Below the pieces are notes generated by a model. The model saw only the letters and a list, made by a program, of their open reading frames with translations, did not search any database and was not told the origin of the DNA. The position numbers and the translations under genes are program-made. Of a stretch of DNA of 64,000 bases, positions 26,857 to 35,792 are shown one piece after another. Every line of letters begins with the position of its first letter. Within the stretch, counting starts at the first letter, position 1. Source of the DNA: Ornithinibacillus caprae (lineage in GTDB: Bacteria; Bacillota; Bacilli; Bacillales; Amphibacillaceae); contig NZ_WOCA01000011.1 in the NCBI RefSeq assembly GCF_009728145.1, positions 62,001 to 126,000 on the forward strand. Reading direction: 5' to 3'.

Positions 26857-26929
26857 TGGAGCATAGCGGGATCGAACCGCTGACCTTTTGTCTGCCAGAC
26901 AAACGCTCTCCCAGCTGAGCTAATGCCCC
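26857..26929 (-). tRNA. tRNA-Ala (GGC anticodon)
   Basis: A full 73-nt cloverleaf: acceptor GGGGCAT/ATGCTCC, D arm GCTC...GAGC, anticodon arm TTTGT-CTGGCAG-ACAAA giving anticodon GGC, variable AGGTC, T arm AGCGG-TTCGATC-CCGCT, discriminator A. The 3' CCA is not encoded. Its 3' end faces the sulfatase locus. Confidence 0.96.
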
Positions 26930-27169
26930 GTCGGTCACTTTTATTATATTCTTATCATTTATTTTTTGCAATTGCTTATTATAGTTATATTTACTCAGTT
27001 GAAAGTAATAGGATAATATAACTGTTTTGCTATAAAGGCTAGTTATATAGTATGAAATTTAAGAGATTTTACAAATAGTTAATGGTATCTGTCCAAATTA
27101 TATGCCATATTAATAGTGTGTTAGATTCGAGGGAATGTAACATAATAATATGTCAAATGGAGGGTACTA

Positions 27170-30100
27170 ATGAAACACTCAACTGTTCGTAAGGTTTTTA
27201 ATCTAGTTCTAATTTTCGCTATTGTTTTCATGAATTATTCATCAGTTTTTGCTATGAAAGCATCTGCGGAAAGTAACGAAGAACTGGCAGAGGATTTATT
27301 CATTTCAGAGTATATTGAAGGAAGTTCGTTTAATAAAGCAATTGAAATATTTAATGGAACTGGGGAAACAGTTGATTTATCAGATTACCAAGTTGAACTG
27401 TACAGCAATGGGGCAGAGTCACCAAGTCAAACACTAACCTTAGATGGTGTGTTGGAGCATGGTGATGTATTTGTAATGGCACATAGTAGTGCAGATCCAG
27501 CAATTCTTGAAGTTGCTGATCTTACAAATGGTAGTATCATTAATTTTAACGGGGATGACGCATTTACCTTAGTAAAAAATGATAACTTAATAGATGTAAT
27601 AGGTGTGATTGGTGAAAGGACTAATTTTGCAGCGGACGTAACACTCGTTAGAAATGCTTCAATTGCAGCACCTAGTACAACATATAATGAAACAGAATGG
27701 ACAGATTATCCAAGTAATACCTTTGCATATCTTGGCAGCCATACAATGGATGGTATAGATCCAGAAGAGCCAGGTGATCCTGGTGACCCGGAAGAACCCG
27801 GTGATGAATACGCTATCGGAGATGCTCGTAATTTAAGTGATGGTACAGTCGTAACAGTTGAGGGGATTGTAACAGCAGATAATGCTGCTATTAGCAATGG
27901 GTCTCAATTTACAACTTACATACAAGATGAAACGGGTGGAATTAATTTATTTGCTTATCAACAAGGACAATTACCGGACCTTGTTAAAGGAGATAGAGTT
28001 CAAGTAACAGGTGAACTAGACTCCTATAATGGGTTAAAAGAAATTATTCCACAATCGATAGAAATTTTAGAGCAAGATCAAGCATTACCAGAAGCACAAA
28101 CGATAACTCTTGAAGACCTTCAAGATCCAGCAATTGCAGAATCATTTGAAGGGGAGCTCGTACAAGTAAATGGGTTTATTAATAATATTCCAAGTAGTCC
28201 TGCTGGTGGTGGATATAATGTATCATTAATTGATGCAGATTTTAACGGAACAACGCTACGAGTAATGGAAAATGCACTAGATCTATCATTAGTTGAATCT
28301 AATATGTGGTACGATATCACAGCTATTGTGAGCCAATATAATGATTATCAGTTAATTCCAACGGAGCAAGCAGATATCCAGGTAGCAGAGGAGCAACCAG
28401 AACCTCCTTCTGCAGAAGGACTCTATGAAACTACGGTTGAGAGAGTGACAGATGGGGATACCATCCGTGTTGCTGATCCAGTTTTTGGAGAAACAAGAGT
28501 GCGTTTTCTAAATATGGATACACCGGAAACGTATGCGGCGCATAATAAGGATCCACAAAGAGCAGAGATAAATGAAAATCAAAAATACTATGGTGACCTA
28601 GCAACAGATTATATTAGTGAGCTAATTCAACCAGGTGATGAAATTTATTTAAAGGTAGGCTCAGAACCTACGGATGATTATGGTCGAATTTTAGCGGAAG
28701 TAATTCGTAAGGAAGATGGTCTAAATATTAACTTAGAAATGGTAGCTCAAGGGTATGCATCTACATATTTCTTAGCACCTATTGATGAAGAAGCGTATCC
28801 TGTTTATCAAGAAGCAGTGAAGGAAGCAAAAGATGCCGGATTAGGGATTTGGAATCCAGAAGATCCATTATTGGAGTTACCATTTGTATTCCGTGCATTT
28901 GATGATCAAAAAGGATTGCAGCGATATGTTGGTAATTCTGACACAATGGAGTATGTAGATCCTGTTGATTGGTCAGATGTTCCAGTTGAAAAACGTGTCT
29001 TCTTCTCTAGTGCAGAAGAAGCGGAATCCTATGGATATACTCCAGTTGATGGAGGTGGCGAAGCAGATCCGAATATCCTTGAATTACAATTGATAAGTAT
29101 GAATGATCTGCATGGGAAAATTGATCAGGAATATAGTCTTGACCCTGATGGGGATGGTACTTTTGATATGTATGGTCGTATGGATTATACGGCGGCAGCG
29201 ATAAAAGAACGTGAACAAGAAAATCCAAATACATTAATCGTTCATGCAGGTGATATGATTGGTGGAAGTTCTCCAGTATCTGGTCTCTTACAGGATGAAC
29301 CTACTGTTGAAATTATGGAGGAAATTGGCTTTGATGTAGGAACGGTAGGTAACCATGAGTTTGATGAAGGACTTGATGAATTACTACGCATGGTGAATGG
29401 TGGAGATCATCCTGAGGGTAAAGGTACGGAAGATTATGATGGAATGAATTTCCCGGTTTTATGTGCAAATTGTGTATATGAGGATACTGGGGAGTTATTC
29501 TTACCTCCATATCATGTAGAAGAGGTGGATGGTGTTGAAATTGGATTCGTTGGTGTCAACACAACGGAAACAGTAAATATGGTTATGCCTTCTTCTTTAG
29601 AAAATGTAGCATTTACTGATGAAGTAGATGCAGTGAATGATGCTGTAGAAGATTTAACTTCTCAAGGTATTGAAGCAATTATTGTATTAGCACATATGCC
29701 TGCATATCAATCTGGTGATAGCGCAACAGGTGATGCAGCTGAATTGGCTCATGGTGTTGATGATGCAGTGGATGTCATTTTCGCAGCACATAACCATCAA
29801 GTCAATAACGTAATTGTTGATAACAAATTAATAGTTCAAGCATCAGAATATGGTAAAGCATTCGCTGATGTAGATCTTGAAATTGATCGCACTACAGGAG
29901 ATATTGTTCATAAAGAAGCGGAAATTGTTTTTGTAAAACAAAATGATTACACGCCAGATGAAACAGTAGCAACAACACTATCTTACTATGAAGAAGCAAT
30001 TGCTCCTATTGTCAATGAGGTAGTAGGATATAATGGGCAAGAGCTAACAGGTAGTTATACTAATGACAGTGACCATGGGCTTGGAAACTTAATTGCTGAT

Positions 30101-30868
30101 GGTATGAACGTTGCGATGGATAGCGATTTTGCGATGATGAATGGTGGAGGAATACGCGATGTTTTACTTGAAGGTCCAATTACTTGGGGCGAATTATACA
30201 ATATTCAACCATTCGGAAATACATTAATGACAGTTGAAATTACAGGAGCTGATCTGTATCCTATTCTAAACGAACAGCTTTCAGGTTATGGATCAGATTA
30301 TAGTATTGCAGGATTCCATTATACGTTTAATCCGGATTTACAAGAGGTCGTAGATATCACATTCCCAGATGGTACACCAATTGATGAGAACGCTGTATAT
30401 ACATTAACAGTGAATAACTATATGGGAACTTCAGATGGACCGATTAAGGATTTAGGTCAAAATCCTGTTATGGGACCTGAAGACATTGATGCAACCGTTG
30501 AATTTGTTCGTAGTTTGAATAGCTCGGAATCTAATCCAATCATGTACGGACCAGAAGGACGAATTGCAGTAACAGATGAGGTACCTGGAGAAGGGGAAGA
30601 GCAACCAGTTGTGGAAGTATCTCCTAAGCAAAACAATGGCACAGCAACTGTTCATACAAAAGACTTGGAGGATCTTGAACAAGGTGTTCAAGTTGTTATT
30701 AACATTTACAATGAGAAAAAACCTAGAAGTCTTTTGTTAAATAAACAGCAAGTTGATTTACTGAAAGAAAAAGAAGCTACATTAGTGGTAACAAATGGCA
30801 TTGTGTCAAGAACGATTGAAATGGTTAATGTAACAGAGAAAGTATTGAAGGTTAGTTTAGAAGATTAA
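27170..30868 (+). CDS. yhcR: YhcR-like secreted nuclease / 5'-nucleotidase
   Basis: 1232-residue extracellular multidomain protein. Signal peptide about residues 1-34; lamin-tail domain about 40-190 (LFISEYIEGSSFNKAIEIFN); acidic Pro/Gly linker; OB-fold domain about 215-410; staphylococcal-nuclease domain about 420-570 (RVTDGDTIRV, RVRFLNMDTPE, DDYGRILAEV); calcineurin-like 5'-nucleotidase about 640-900 (MNDLHGK, HAGDMIGG, GNHEFDEG, AAHNHQVN) and its C-terminal domain (MMNGGGIRD, GELYNIQPFGNTL). It should degrade extracellular DNA/RNA to nucleosides and phosphate. Unlike B. subtilis YhcR no LPxTG sorting signal is present at the C-terminus, and no sortase gene is nearby, so it is probably released or held otherwise. 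Confidence 0.92.
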   Translation: MKHSTVRKVFNLVLIFAIVFMNYSSVFAMKASAESNEELAEDLFISEYIEGSSFNKAIEIFNGTGETVDLSDYQVELYSNGAESPSQTLTLDGVLEHGDVFVMAHSSADPAILEVADLTNGSIINFNGDDAFTLVKNDNLIDVIGVIGERTNFAADVTLVRNASIAAPSTTYNETEWTDYPSNTFAYLGSHTMDGIDPEEPGDPGDPEEPGDEYAIGDARNLSDGTVVTVEGIVTADNAAISNGSQFTTYIQDETGGINLFAYQQGQLPDLVKGDRVQVTGELDSYNGLKEIIPQSIEILEQDQALPEAQTITLEDLQDPAIAESFEGELVQVNGFINNIPSSPAGGGYNVSLIDADFNGTTLRVMENALDLSLVESNMWYDITAIVSQYNDYQLIPTEQADIQVAEEQPEPPSAEGLYETTVERVTDGDTIRVADPVFGETRVRFLNMDTPETYAAHNKDPQRAEINENQKYYGDLATDYISELIQPGDEIYLKVGSEPTDDYGRILAEVIRKEDGLNINLEMVAQGYASTYFLAPIDEEAYPVYQEAVKEAKDAGLGIWNPEDPLLELPFVFRAFDDQKGLQRYVGNSDTMEYVDPVDWSDVPVEKRVFFSSAEEAESYGYTPVDGGGEADPNILELQLISMNDLHGKIDQEYSLDPDGDGTFDMYGRMDYTAAAIKEREQENPNTLIVHAGDMIGGSSPVSGLLQDEPTVEIMEEIGFDVGTVGNHEFDEGLDELLRMVNGGDHPEGKGTEDYDGMNFPVLCANCVYEDTGELFLPPYHVEEVDGVEIGFVGVNTTETVNMVMPSSLENVAFTDEVDAVNDAVEDLTSQGIEAIIVLAHMPAYQSGDSATGDAAELAHGVDDAVDVIFAAHNHQVNNVIVDNKLIVQASEYGKAFADVDLEIDRTTGDIVHKEAEIVFVKQNDYTPDETVATTLSYYEEAIAPIVNEVVGYNGQELTGSYTNDSDHGLGNLIADGMNVAMDSDFAMMNGGGIRDVLLEGPITWGELYNIQPFGNTLMTVEITGADLYPILNEQLSGYGSDYSIAGFHYTFNPDLQEVVDITFPDGTPIDENAVYTLTVNNYMGTSDGPIKDLGQNPVMGPEDIDATVEFVRSLNSSESNPIMYGPEGRIAVTDEVPGEGEEQPVVEVSPKQNNGTATVHTKDLEDLEQGVQVVINIYNEKKPRSLLLNKQQVDLLKEKEATLVVTNGIVSRTIEMVNVTEKVLKVSLED

Positions 30869-30872
30869 CATT

Positions 30873-30907
30873 TTAGGGTATCCTCCTGTGAGGATGCCCT
30901 AATTTTT
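30873..30907 (+). terminator. Rho-independent terminator
   Basis: TTAGGGTATCCTC / GAGGATGCCCTAA stem, 4-base loop, then TTTTT. Ends the yhcR-like gene. Confidence 0.9.
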
Positions 30908-30913
30908 ATGAAA

Positions 30914-30994
30914 GCTGATAAAATGGAGCCGAGGGCCGATAATTCAGAATGAAAGCCGATATTTCCAAACGAAGGCCGGTAATCGAAACAAATA
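30914..30994. repeat. Intergenic 20/21-bp repeat array, 4 units
   Basis: Units begin GCTGAT at 30914 and GCCGAT/GCCGGT at 30935, 30955 and 30975 (spacing 21, 20, 20 bp). Only the first ~9 bases of each unit (GCCGATAAT) are conserved. It lies between the terminators of two convergent genes. Read on the minus strand the core is ATATCGGC, partly shared with the array at 49606. Confidence 0.7.
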
Positions 30995-31008
30995 TCCAAT
31001 TTCTCACC

Positions 31009-31051
31009 AAAAAAACCATATTCCGCATTTAACCAAAACGCAGAATATGGT
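31009..31051 (-). terminator. Terminator of the anti-sigma gene
   Basis: On the minus strand, ACCATATTCTGC / GCGGAATATGGT stem followed by TTTTTTT. Lies just downstream of the 31066 stop. Confidence 0.8.
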
Positions 31052-31065
31052 TCAATATTTTATTT

Positions 31066-33147
31066 TTAAGGTGTCCATTCATCATGCATAATTGCAACTA
31101 GCTTCCAGTTACCTTCGTATTTCTCAAAAACAAGCGCAAGTCCGCTCCAATCAAGGGTGTCTATATCTTCTGTGTCATGAAAGAATTCTACGAGCTGCGA
31201 CTCTGGGAATCTTTCTCCAACATAATTTAAATAGTCATCTCGTATGTTTAGCTCATTAACAAATATTCCATCTGGTTCCACGTAATTTGTCGGTTTCACA
31301 TACGAATCATAAAATTCTTGAGCTGTCATTTCTATTGGTAAACCACTTGCTGCATGATATCCCCAATTAAGCATTTCTTGGTTATCTAAAAGAGTTGGAA
31401 TTTCTGCTGCTGTAAATTGTATAGGTTCATGGTCATCAACTACTGGCGAGTGATCCACCTGTAAAAATGGTCCAAATACCAATCCTTTTTCAGGGTGAAC
31501 GGCATCCGCTAATGCGTCCATATCCTCAGCAATAAGCATTTCTAGTACATCATTAGCATGTTCAACAATACCTGGTTGCTTATAGATTAGTTCTAGTGAG
31601 GTAATTGGACTGTCCTCGTAATAGGATGTAATCTCACCTTCTGAATTAGCTTCTACTTCTCCTTCCATTACAAACTGTATCTGATAGTAAGTTAGATCAT
31701 AGAGTAAATTAGTTTGGCTACCTATTGTTTGATTCACTGTTGAAATGCTAGATGGCTCTCCGATTGCCTGAAAAAGCTCCCTTACGGTAACGTGATCATC
31801 AGGATTTAATTCAAATCGATAAGAAGTGAATAAATCCTCTTCGTTGTGCTTAAAGAATATGTGATCCCCATATACGTGAGCCATTCCGTCGCCTGCTGGA
31901 TATGTTTCAAATGGTTGCCCAAATCTTTTAGGGAATGTCCTTGAATCAGCAGGGATTTGTATGGCACTCTGGCCAGGTAACCTACCAATAGCTGCATGTT
32001 CAAGTAGTTCTGTATTTAACATTTCTGAGAGCGATGGAATTTGTGAAGTCATCCAGGAATTAATAAATTCTTCATCATCCTCTGCACCATTCTCTGCACC
32101 GTACTCAAGAAGCATGTCAATCGTTTGTTGGTCCTCGAAAAATTGTGCTAATTGTAATACGGTCATTTCGCTATCTGGCAATACAGTATTCGGATTAGCT
32201 CCAGTATCAAGTAATCGTTCTACGATTTGGCTTTGATGTCTGTAGATTGCAAGTATGAGTGGTGTGTGTCCCAAATGATTCGTGGCAGAATGATCAGCCC
32301 CATGTTCTAATAGTATTTCTACGGTATCAATGCTAGTAGTTAGCATTAATGGTGTATTTGAATCATCCCCAGTAGCATCAACACTTGCATTTAGATTTAA
32401 CAGCTCAATAACAGCAGTGCTCTGGTTATCCTTAGCTGCCGCTAGAAGTGCAATGTTAGGATCTGCTCCATTTTGAACAGCTTCTAGTATTATATCCCAA
32501 TCTCGTTCTCCTGGTGCTTTGGTTAGTTCTTCTTCAAACACTTTTTCATCATCTGTTGATTCTACCTCATCAGTATCTTCAACTATATATTGATCCGTAA
32601 AAAAGATGGAAGTGAATTGTTCGAGATTATCGTCACTCATTTTATAATTCATACCGTTAATCGTTACGATACTTTTTCCAGTAAAGGTAAGCGTCTCGAT
32701 TTTTTTCATTTCATAATCATATAGTTCAATAGTAGTTGTTTCATCGGAAGAGCTGTTTTCTTTTGTTTCTGTAAATTCCATAGAACCTATAGAGTCTTGA
32801 AATACTTGGATGACTTCCTCATTGCTAGAAGAATATATAACATCTTGATTGGTAGCTTCATATCCTGTGATTTTTCCGATTTCTTCATCAATTAGTTCAT
32901 TAAAAGCCACTTGGGTATGTGACTGTTCTTCCGTGACATCAAGATTTGTAATGAGTAAAACGGAAAAGATAAACAATGCAAATACAGTCCCAAGGGTAAC
33001 CGTTAACTTTTGAAATGATCGAAATCGAGTGGGCTTTGTGTTCCTAATCGCTTGTTTAATTTCCAGTTTTGTATGTTGGTTTAATTCAGGTTTTGGCATG
33101 GACTTTAGCTTTTCATCTAACTGCTCGAGATGATTGTGCCCCTTCAT
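31066..33147 (-). CDS. Membrane anti-sigma protein with extracytoplasmic ankyrin repeats
   Basis: 693 residues with an unusual layout. About 43 cytoplasmic residues (LDEKLKSMPKPELNQHTKLEIKQAI type) probably hold the ECF sigma factor; one membrane segment at about 48-69; then an extracytoplasmic region. Residues ~75-200 form a small domain; about 210-345 are four to five ankyrin repeats (NGADPNIALLAAAKDN, EILLEHGADHSATNHLGHTPL, RLLDTGANPN, MLLEYGAENG). About 380-510 resembles DUF4309-type domains of Bacillus sporulation/anti-sigma proteins, and the C-terminal ~150 residues are unrecognised. It overlaps the sigma gene by 35 nt and has an AAGGAGGTG ribosome site. Anti-sigma function is inferred from position and topology. 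Confidence 0.8.
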   Translation of the reverse strand: MKGHNHLEQLDEKLKSMPKPELNQHTKLEIKQAIRNTKPTRFRSFQKLTVTLGTVFALFIFSVLLITNLDVTEEQSHTQVAFNELIDEEIGKITGYEATNQDVIYSSSNEEVIQVFQDSIGSMEFTETKENSSSDETTTIELYDYEMKKIETLTFTGKSIVTINGMNYKMSDDNLEQFTSIFFTDQYIVEDTDEVESTDDEKVFEEELTKAPGERDWDIILEAVQNGADPNIALLAAAKDNQSTAVIELLNLNASVDATGDDSNTPLMLTTSIDTVEILLEHGADHSATNHLGHTPLILAIYRHQSQIVERLLDTGANPNTVLPDSEMTVLQLAQFFEDQQTIDMLLEYGAENGAEDDEEFINSWMTSQIPSLSEMLNTELLEHAAIGRLPGQSAIQIPADSRTFPKRFGQPFETYPAGDGMAHVYGDHIFFKHNEEDLFTSYRFELNPDDHVTVRELFQAIGEPSSISTVNQTIGSQTNLLYDLTYYQIQFVMEGEVEANSEGEITSYYEDSPITSLELIYKQPGIVEHANDVLEMLIAEDMDALADAVHPEKGLVFGPFLQVDHSPVVDDHEPIQFTAAEIPTLLDNQEMLNWGYHAASGLPIEMTAQEFYDSYVKPTNYVEPDGIFVNELNIRDDYLNYVGERFPESQLVEFFHDTEDIDTLDWSGLALVFEKYEGNWKLVAIMHDEWTP

Positions 33148-33652
33148 AAGAACACCTCCTTAATTCCTCATTTAAAGCAATTTTTGCTCGATAATGTGTC
33201 GTTTTAACTTTATTCTCACTCCACTTCAATATTTTGGCAGATTCTCGAACAGATAATTCTTTAATGCCGCGCAATATTAAAACGTCCTGATAATTTGCTT
33301 TTAAACGCTGAATACATTGGTAAATAATTTTAGTTTCTTCATTTAAATCCATAATTGTTTCAGGAGATATATCTGTTTTGGGTTCATTTGCTTTTTCAAG
33401 AGGAATCGTGTTTCCCCATTTACGGGACTTTCGCTTTCGTGATTCATCGATTGCAACGTTACGAGCAATACTTAAAAGCCATGTTTTCGGGCTAGAATTT
33501 TGTTTGAAGCTCTTATAACCCTTCAGTGCTTTAATAAACACTTCTTGTAACAAATCTTCTGCATCGGATGGACCAATTCTATAAATCAAAAAATGGTATA
33601 TATCATTTCCATATTCTTCAAACCAATCCGATATAATATCGTTATGCGACAC
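33113..33652 (-). CDS. ECF-type RNA polymerase sigma factor
   Basis: 179-residue sigma-70 family member with only regions 2 and 4. Region 2: DIYHFLIYRIGPSDAEDLLQEVFIKALKGY followed by the -10 recognising part SPKTWLLSIARNVAIDE; region 4: YQDVLILRGIKELSVRESAKILKWSENKVKTTHYRAK. Starts at GTG with GGAGGTG 8-13 nt upstream. Overlaps the membrane anti-sigma gene. Closest in style to the SigX/SigV/YlaC group of Bacillus. It likely reads its own promoter (33683-33708). Confidence 0.93.
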   Translation of the reverse strand: MSHNDIISDWFEEYGNDIYHFLIYRIGPSDAEDLLQEVFIKALKGYKSFKQNSSPKTWLLSIARNVAIDESRKRKSRKWGNTIPLEKANEPKTDISPETIMDLNEETKIIYQCIQRLKANYQDVLILRGIKELSVRESAKILKWSENKVKTTHYRAKIALNEELRRCSYEGAQSSRAVR

Positions 33653-33682
33653 AATTGACCACCTCCCTGATTCACTAAATTA

Positions 33683-33708
33683 GACGGAGCAAATAAAAAA
33701 ACATTACA
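33683..33708 (-). promoter_or_regulatory. ECF-type autoregulatory promoter
   Basis: On the minus strand TGTAAT, 16 bp, CGTC, resembling Bacillus SigX/SigW-type promoters (TGTAAC or TGAAAC then CGWC). Located about 30 nt before the sigma gene start, fitting autoregulation. Confidence 0.6.
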
Positions 33709-33947
33709 TTAATTTTAATCTTTTTAAAATATGTTTTGAATAATTTAGATTATTGCTACAATAAGTGCCGAGAAGGATAACTTATAGAATTTAATTATTT
33801 CTTTTGTCATATCTTTACTATATATTATATAAGTAGATTTTTTTAATAGGAGAAAGAATAAAGTATTCCTTTCCTGTATAAATGGGCAAGAAAGTTTTGC
33901 TAAAAAGAATTACAAAAGCCAAGTTTTCTAAACGAGGGGGTCTTTAC

Positions 33948-34223
33948 ATGCAAGATGATTACCGGTTTAAAATTGCAAATCGGGAAGCACTGATTGGTGT
34001 TGGATTGGTTATTTTTAATTTTATATGGTGGTTTGCTTTTGCATATGGTATGGGGAGCAAAGATCCTGAAGAATATTCATATATATTTGGACTACCAGAT
34101 TGGTTCTTTTATAGTTGTGTATTAGGATTTATCGTGATGGCTGTTCTGGTGGCATTTATTGTGAAAAAGTTCTTTGTTGAGGTTCCCTTTGAAGAAGAAG
34201 TAGAAGGGACTGAAAAGGAATGA
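33948..34223 (+). CDS. yhdT: YhdT-like small membrane protein (DUF997)
   Basis: About 91 residues with two membrane segments (NREALIGVGLVIFNFIWWFA and FYSCVLGFIVMAVLVAF). The family accompanies the sodium/pantothenate symporter PanF in many bacteria, as here, where the next gene overlaps by 4 nt (ATGA). ATG at 33948 is chosen since GAGGGGG lies 7 nt upstream and the conserved MQDDYRFKIANREA start follows; the open frame begins 22 codons earlier. Probably a helper or small subunit of the symporter. Confidence 0.85.
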   Translation: MQDDYRFKIANREALIGVGLVIFNFIWWFAFAYGMGSKDPEEYSYIFGLPDWFFYSCVLGFIVMAVLVAFIVKKFFVEVPFEEEVEGTEKE

Positions 34224-35665
34224 ATTGGGAAGCGATTATTCCCTTAATTGGGTTTCTAATCATCATTTTTGGAATTGGGATGTATGCAGGAAAATTTGTT
34301 AGGTCTTCCAATAATTTCTTAGATGAATATTTTTTAGGTGGGCGAAGCTTAGGTGGCTTTGTGCTAGCGATGACAATGACTGCTACATACGGAAGTGCTA
34401 GTAGTTTTATTGGAGGTCCTGGTACAGCGTATACCCAAGGATTAGGATGGGTTTTGCTTGCCATGTCACAGGTTGCAACTGGATATTTTGTGTTAATGGT
34501 ATTAGGAAAAAAATTTGCTATCGTAACGAGGAAATATAAAGCTGTAACATTGGTTGATTTTTTACGTAAACGTTACCAGTCGAAATGGGTTGTTCTTTTT
34601 TCTGCGATTAGCATTATTATTTTTTTATTTTCTGCAATGGCTGCTCAGTGGATTGGTGGGGCTAGATTAATAGAATCCCTTACAGGGTTATCCTATACAA
34701 CCGCACTATTCATTTTTGCCTTATCTGTTTTGATTTATGTTACAATTGGCGGATTTCGTGCAGTAGCTCTGACAGATGCTATTCAGGGTACTGTTATGTT
34801 TGTCGGAACACTCGTTTTACTTATTGCTGTAATTATTGCTGGAGGAGGAATATCCTCGATCATGGCGGATCTTATGGCAGAAAACCCCAATTTGGTAACA
34901 CCGTTTGGTAAAGATGGTAGTTTATCACCTGCATATGTATCTTCCTTTTGGATTCTTGTAGGTGTTGGGGTGGTGGCTTTACCACAAATTGCAACTCGTG
35001 CTATGTCATATAAAAATGCTCGTTCCATGCATCGTGCCTTGATTATTGGGACAATTGTTGTTGGATTTATTATGTTGAATATGCACTTAATTGGAGTCTT
35101 TGCTAGACCAATACTACCCGGAATCGATGTACCAGATACAGTGATGCCTTTAATTGCGCTTGAAGTAATGCCAGCTTGGTTGGCGGGTATTGTCCTAGCG
35201 GCACCAATGGCGGCAATCATGTCTACCGTAGATTCATTGTTATTATTGGTTAGTTCATCAATTGTAAAAGATGTATATCTAAACTATATACAACCAAAGG
35301 CTTCTCCTAATCGAGTTAAAGCCTTGAGTATTGGAATTACAGCTGTTTTAGGTGTTATTGTGTTTTTAATGTCATTAAATCCACCAGAATTAATTATTTG
35401 GTTAAACTTGTTTGCATTTGGCGGGCTAGAAGCTGCATTTATTTGGCCAGTAGTAATGGGATTATATTGGAAAAAAGGGAATAAATATGGAGCTTTAGCT
35501 TCCATGCTAGTAGGTGTAGGCTTATACATCCTTTCTGATTTTAATCTGTTCACACAACCATTTGGTATGCATGCAGTTGTATTACCTGTCGTGGTAGCCT
35601 TTTTTGCCTATGTATTAGTTAGCTTAGCAACGCAAAGTAAGGGAACAAATGAGATGAAAATATAA
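34220..35665 (+). CDS. panF: Sodium/pantothenate symporter PanF
   Basis: 481-residue sodium:solute symporter with about 12-13 membrane helices. Family motifs: FVRSSNNFLDEYFLGGRSLG after helix 1, TYGSASSFIGGPG in helix 2, GGFRAVALTDAIQG in helix 5-6, and AAIMSTVDSLLLLVSSSI in helix 8. The length and the partner YhdT gene favour pantothenate as substrate over proline or other solutes. Imports the CoA precursor with sodium. Terminated by a strong hairpin. Confidence 0.9.
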   Translation: MNWEAIIPLIGFLIIIFGIGMYAGKFVRSSNNFLDEYFLGGRSLGGFVLAMTMTATYGSASSFIGGPGTAYTQGLGWVLLAMSQVATGYFVLMVLGKKFAIVTRKYKAVTLVDFLRKRYQSKWVVLFSAISIIIFLFSAMAAQWIGGARLIESLTGLSYTTALFIFALSVLIYVTIGGFRAVALTDAIQGTVMFVGTLVLLIAVIIAGGGISSIMADLMAENPNLVTPFGKDGSLSPAYVSSFWILVGVGVVALPQIATRAMSYKNARSMHRALIIGTIVVGFIMLNMHLIGVFARPILPGIDVPDTVMPLIALEVMPAWLAGIVLAAPMAAIMSTVDSLLLLVSSSIVKDVYLNYIQPKASPNRVKALSIGITAVLGVIVFLMSLNPPELIIWLNLFAFGGLEAAFIWPVVMGLYWKKGNKYGALASMLVGVGLYILSDFNLFTQPFGMHAVVLPVVVAFFAYVLVSLATQSKGTNEMKI

Positions 35666-35675
35666 CTAAACGAAG

Positions 35676-35709
35676 AAAGTGTTCCATTAAAAGTGGAACA
35701 CTTTTTTTA
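35676..35709 (+). terminator. Rho-independent terminator
   Basis: AAGTGTTCCA / TGGAACACTT type stem (with a short AT loop) followed by seven T. Ends yhdT-panF. Confidence 0.88.
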
Positions 35710-35713
35710 TACT

Positions 35714-35754
35714 GGATAGGAAAGTGTAAACTTTCCTATCCTGCATGAGTGCAA
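35714..35754. repeat. Dispersed hairpin element, left end (copy A)
   Basis: Perfect 12-bp stem GGATAGGAAAGT / ACTTTCCTATCC with a 4-base loop, followed by TGCATGAGTGCAA. A near-identical hairpin plus TGCATAAGTGCAA occurs at 55511-55550. The matching right end of copy A lies at 36034-36051, beyond the tandem array. Confidence 0.65.
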
Positions 35755-35792
35755 ATCGGTATTATATGAAATTCGGATTGATTGCCAAGGTG

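Noticed and set aside
12600-26930. Mobile genomic island proven by integrase or attachment repeats
   Set aside because: No integrase, transposase or duplicated tRNA end was found; only the position beside tRNA-Ala hints at acquisition.
29007-29510. Antisense frames within the yhcR-like gene
   Set aside because: His/Pro-rich shadow translations of the opposite strand without start signals.
34783-35220. 145-codon frame antisense to panF
   Set aside because: It mirrors the codon pattern of the strongly supported symporter gene and has no ribosome site or family.
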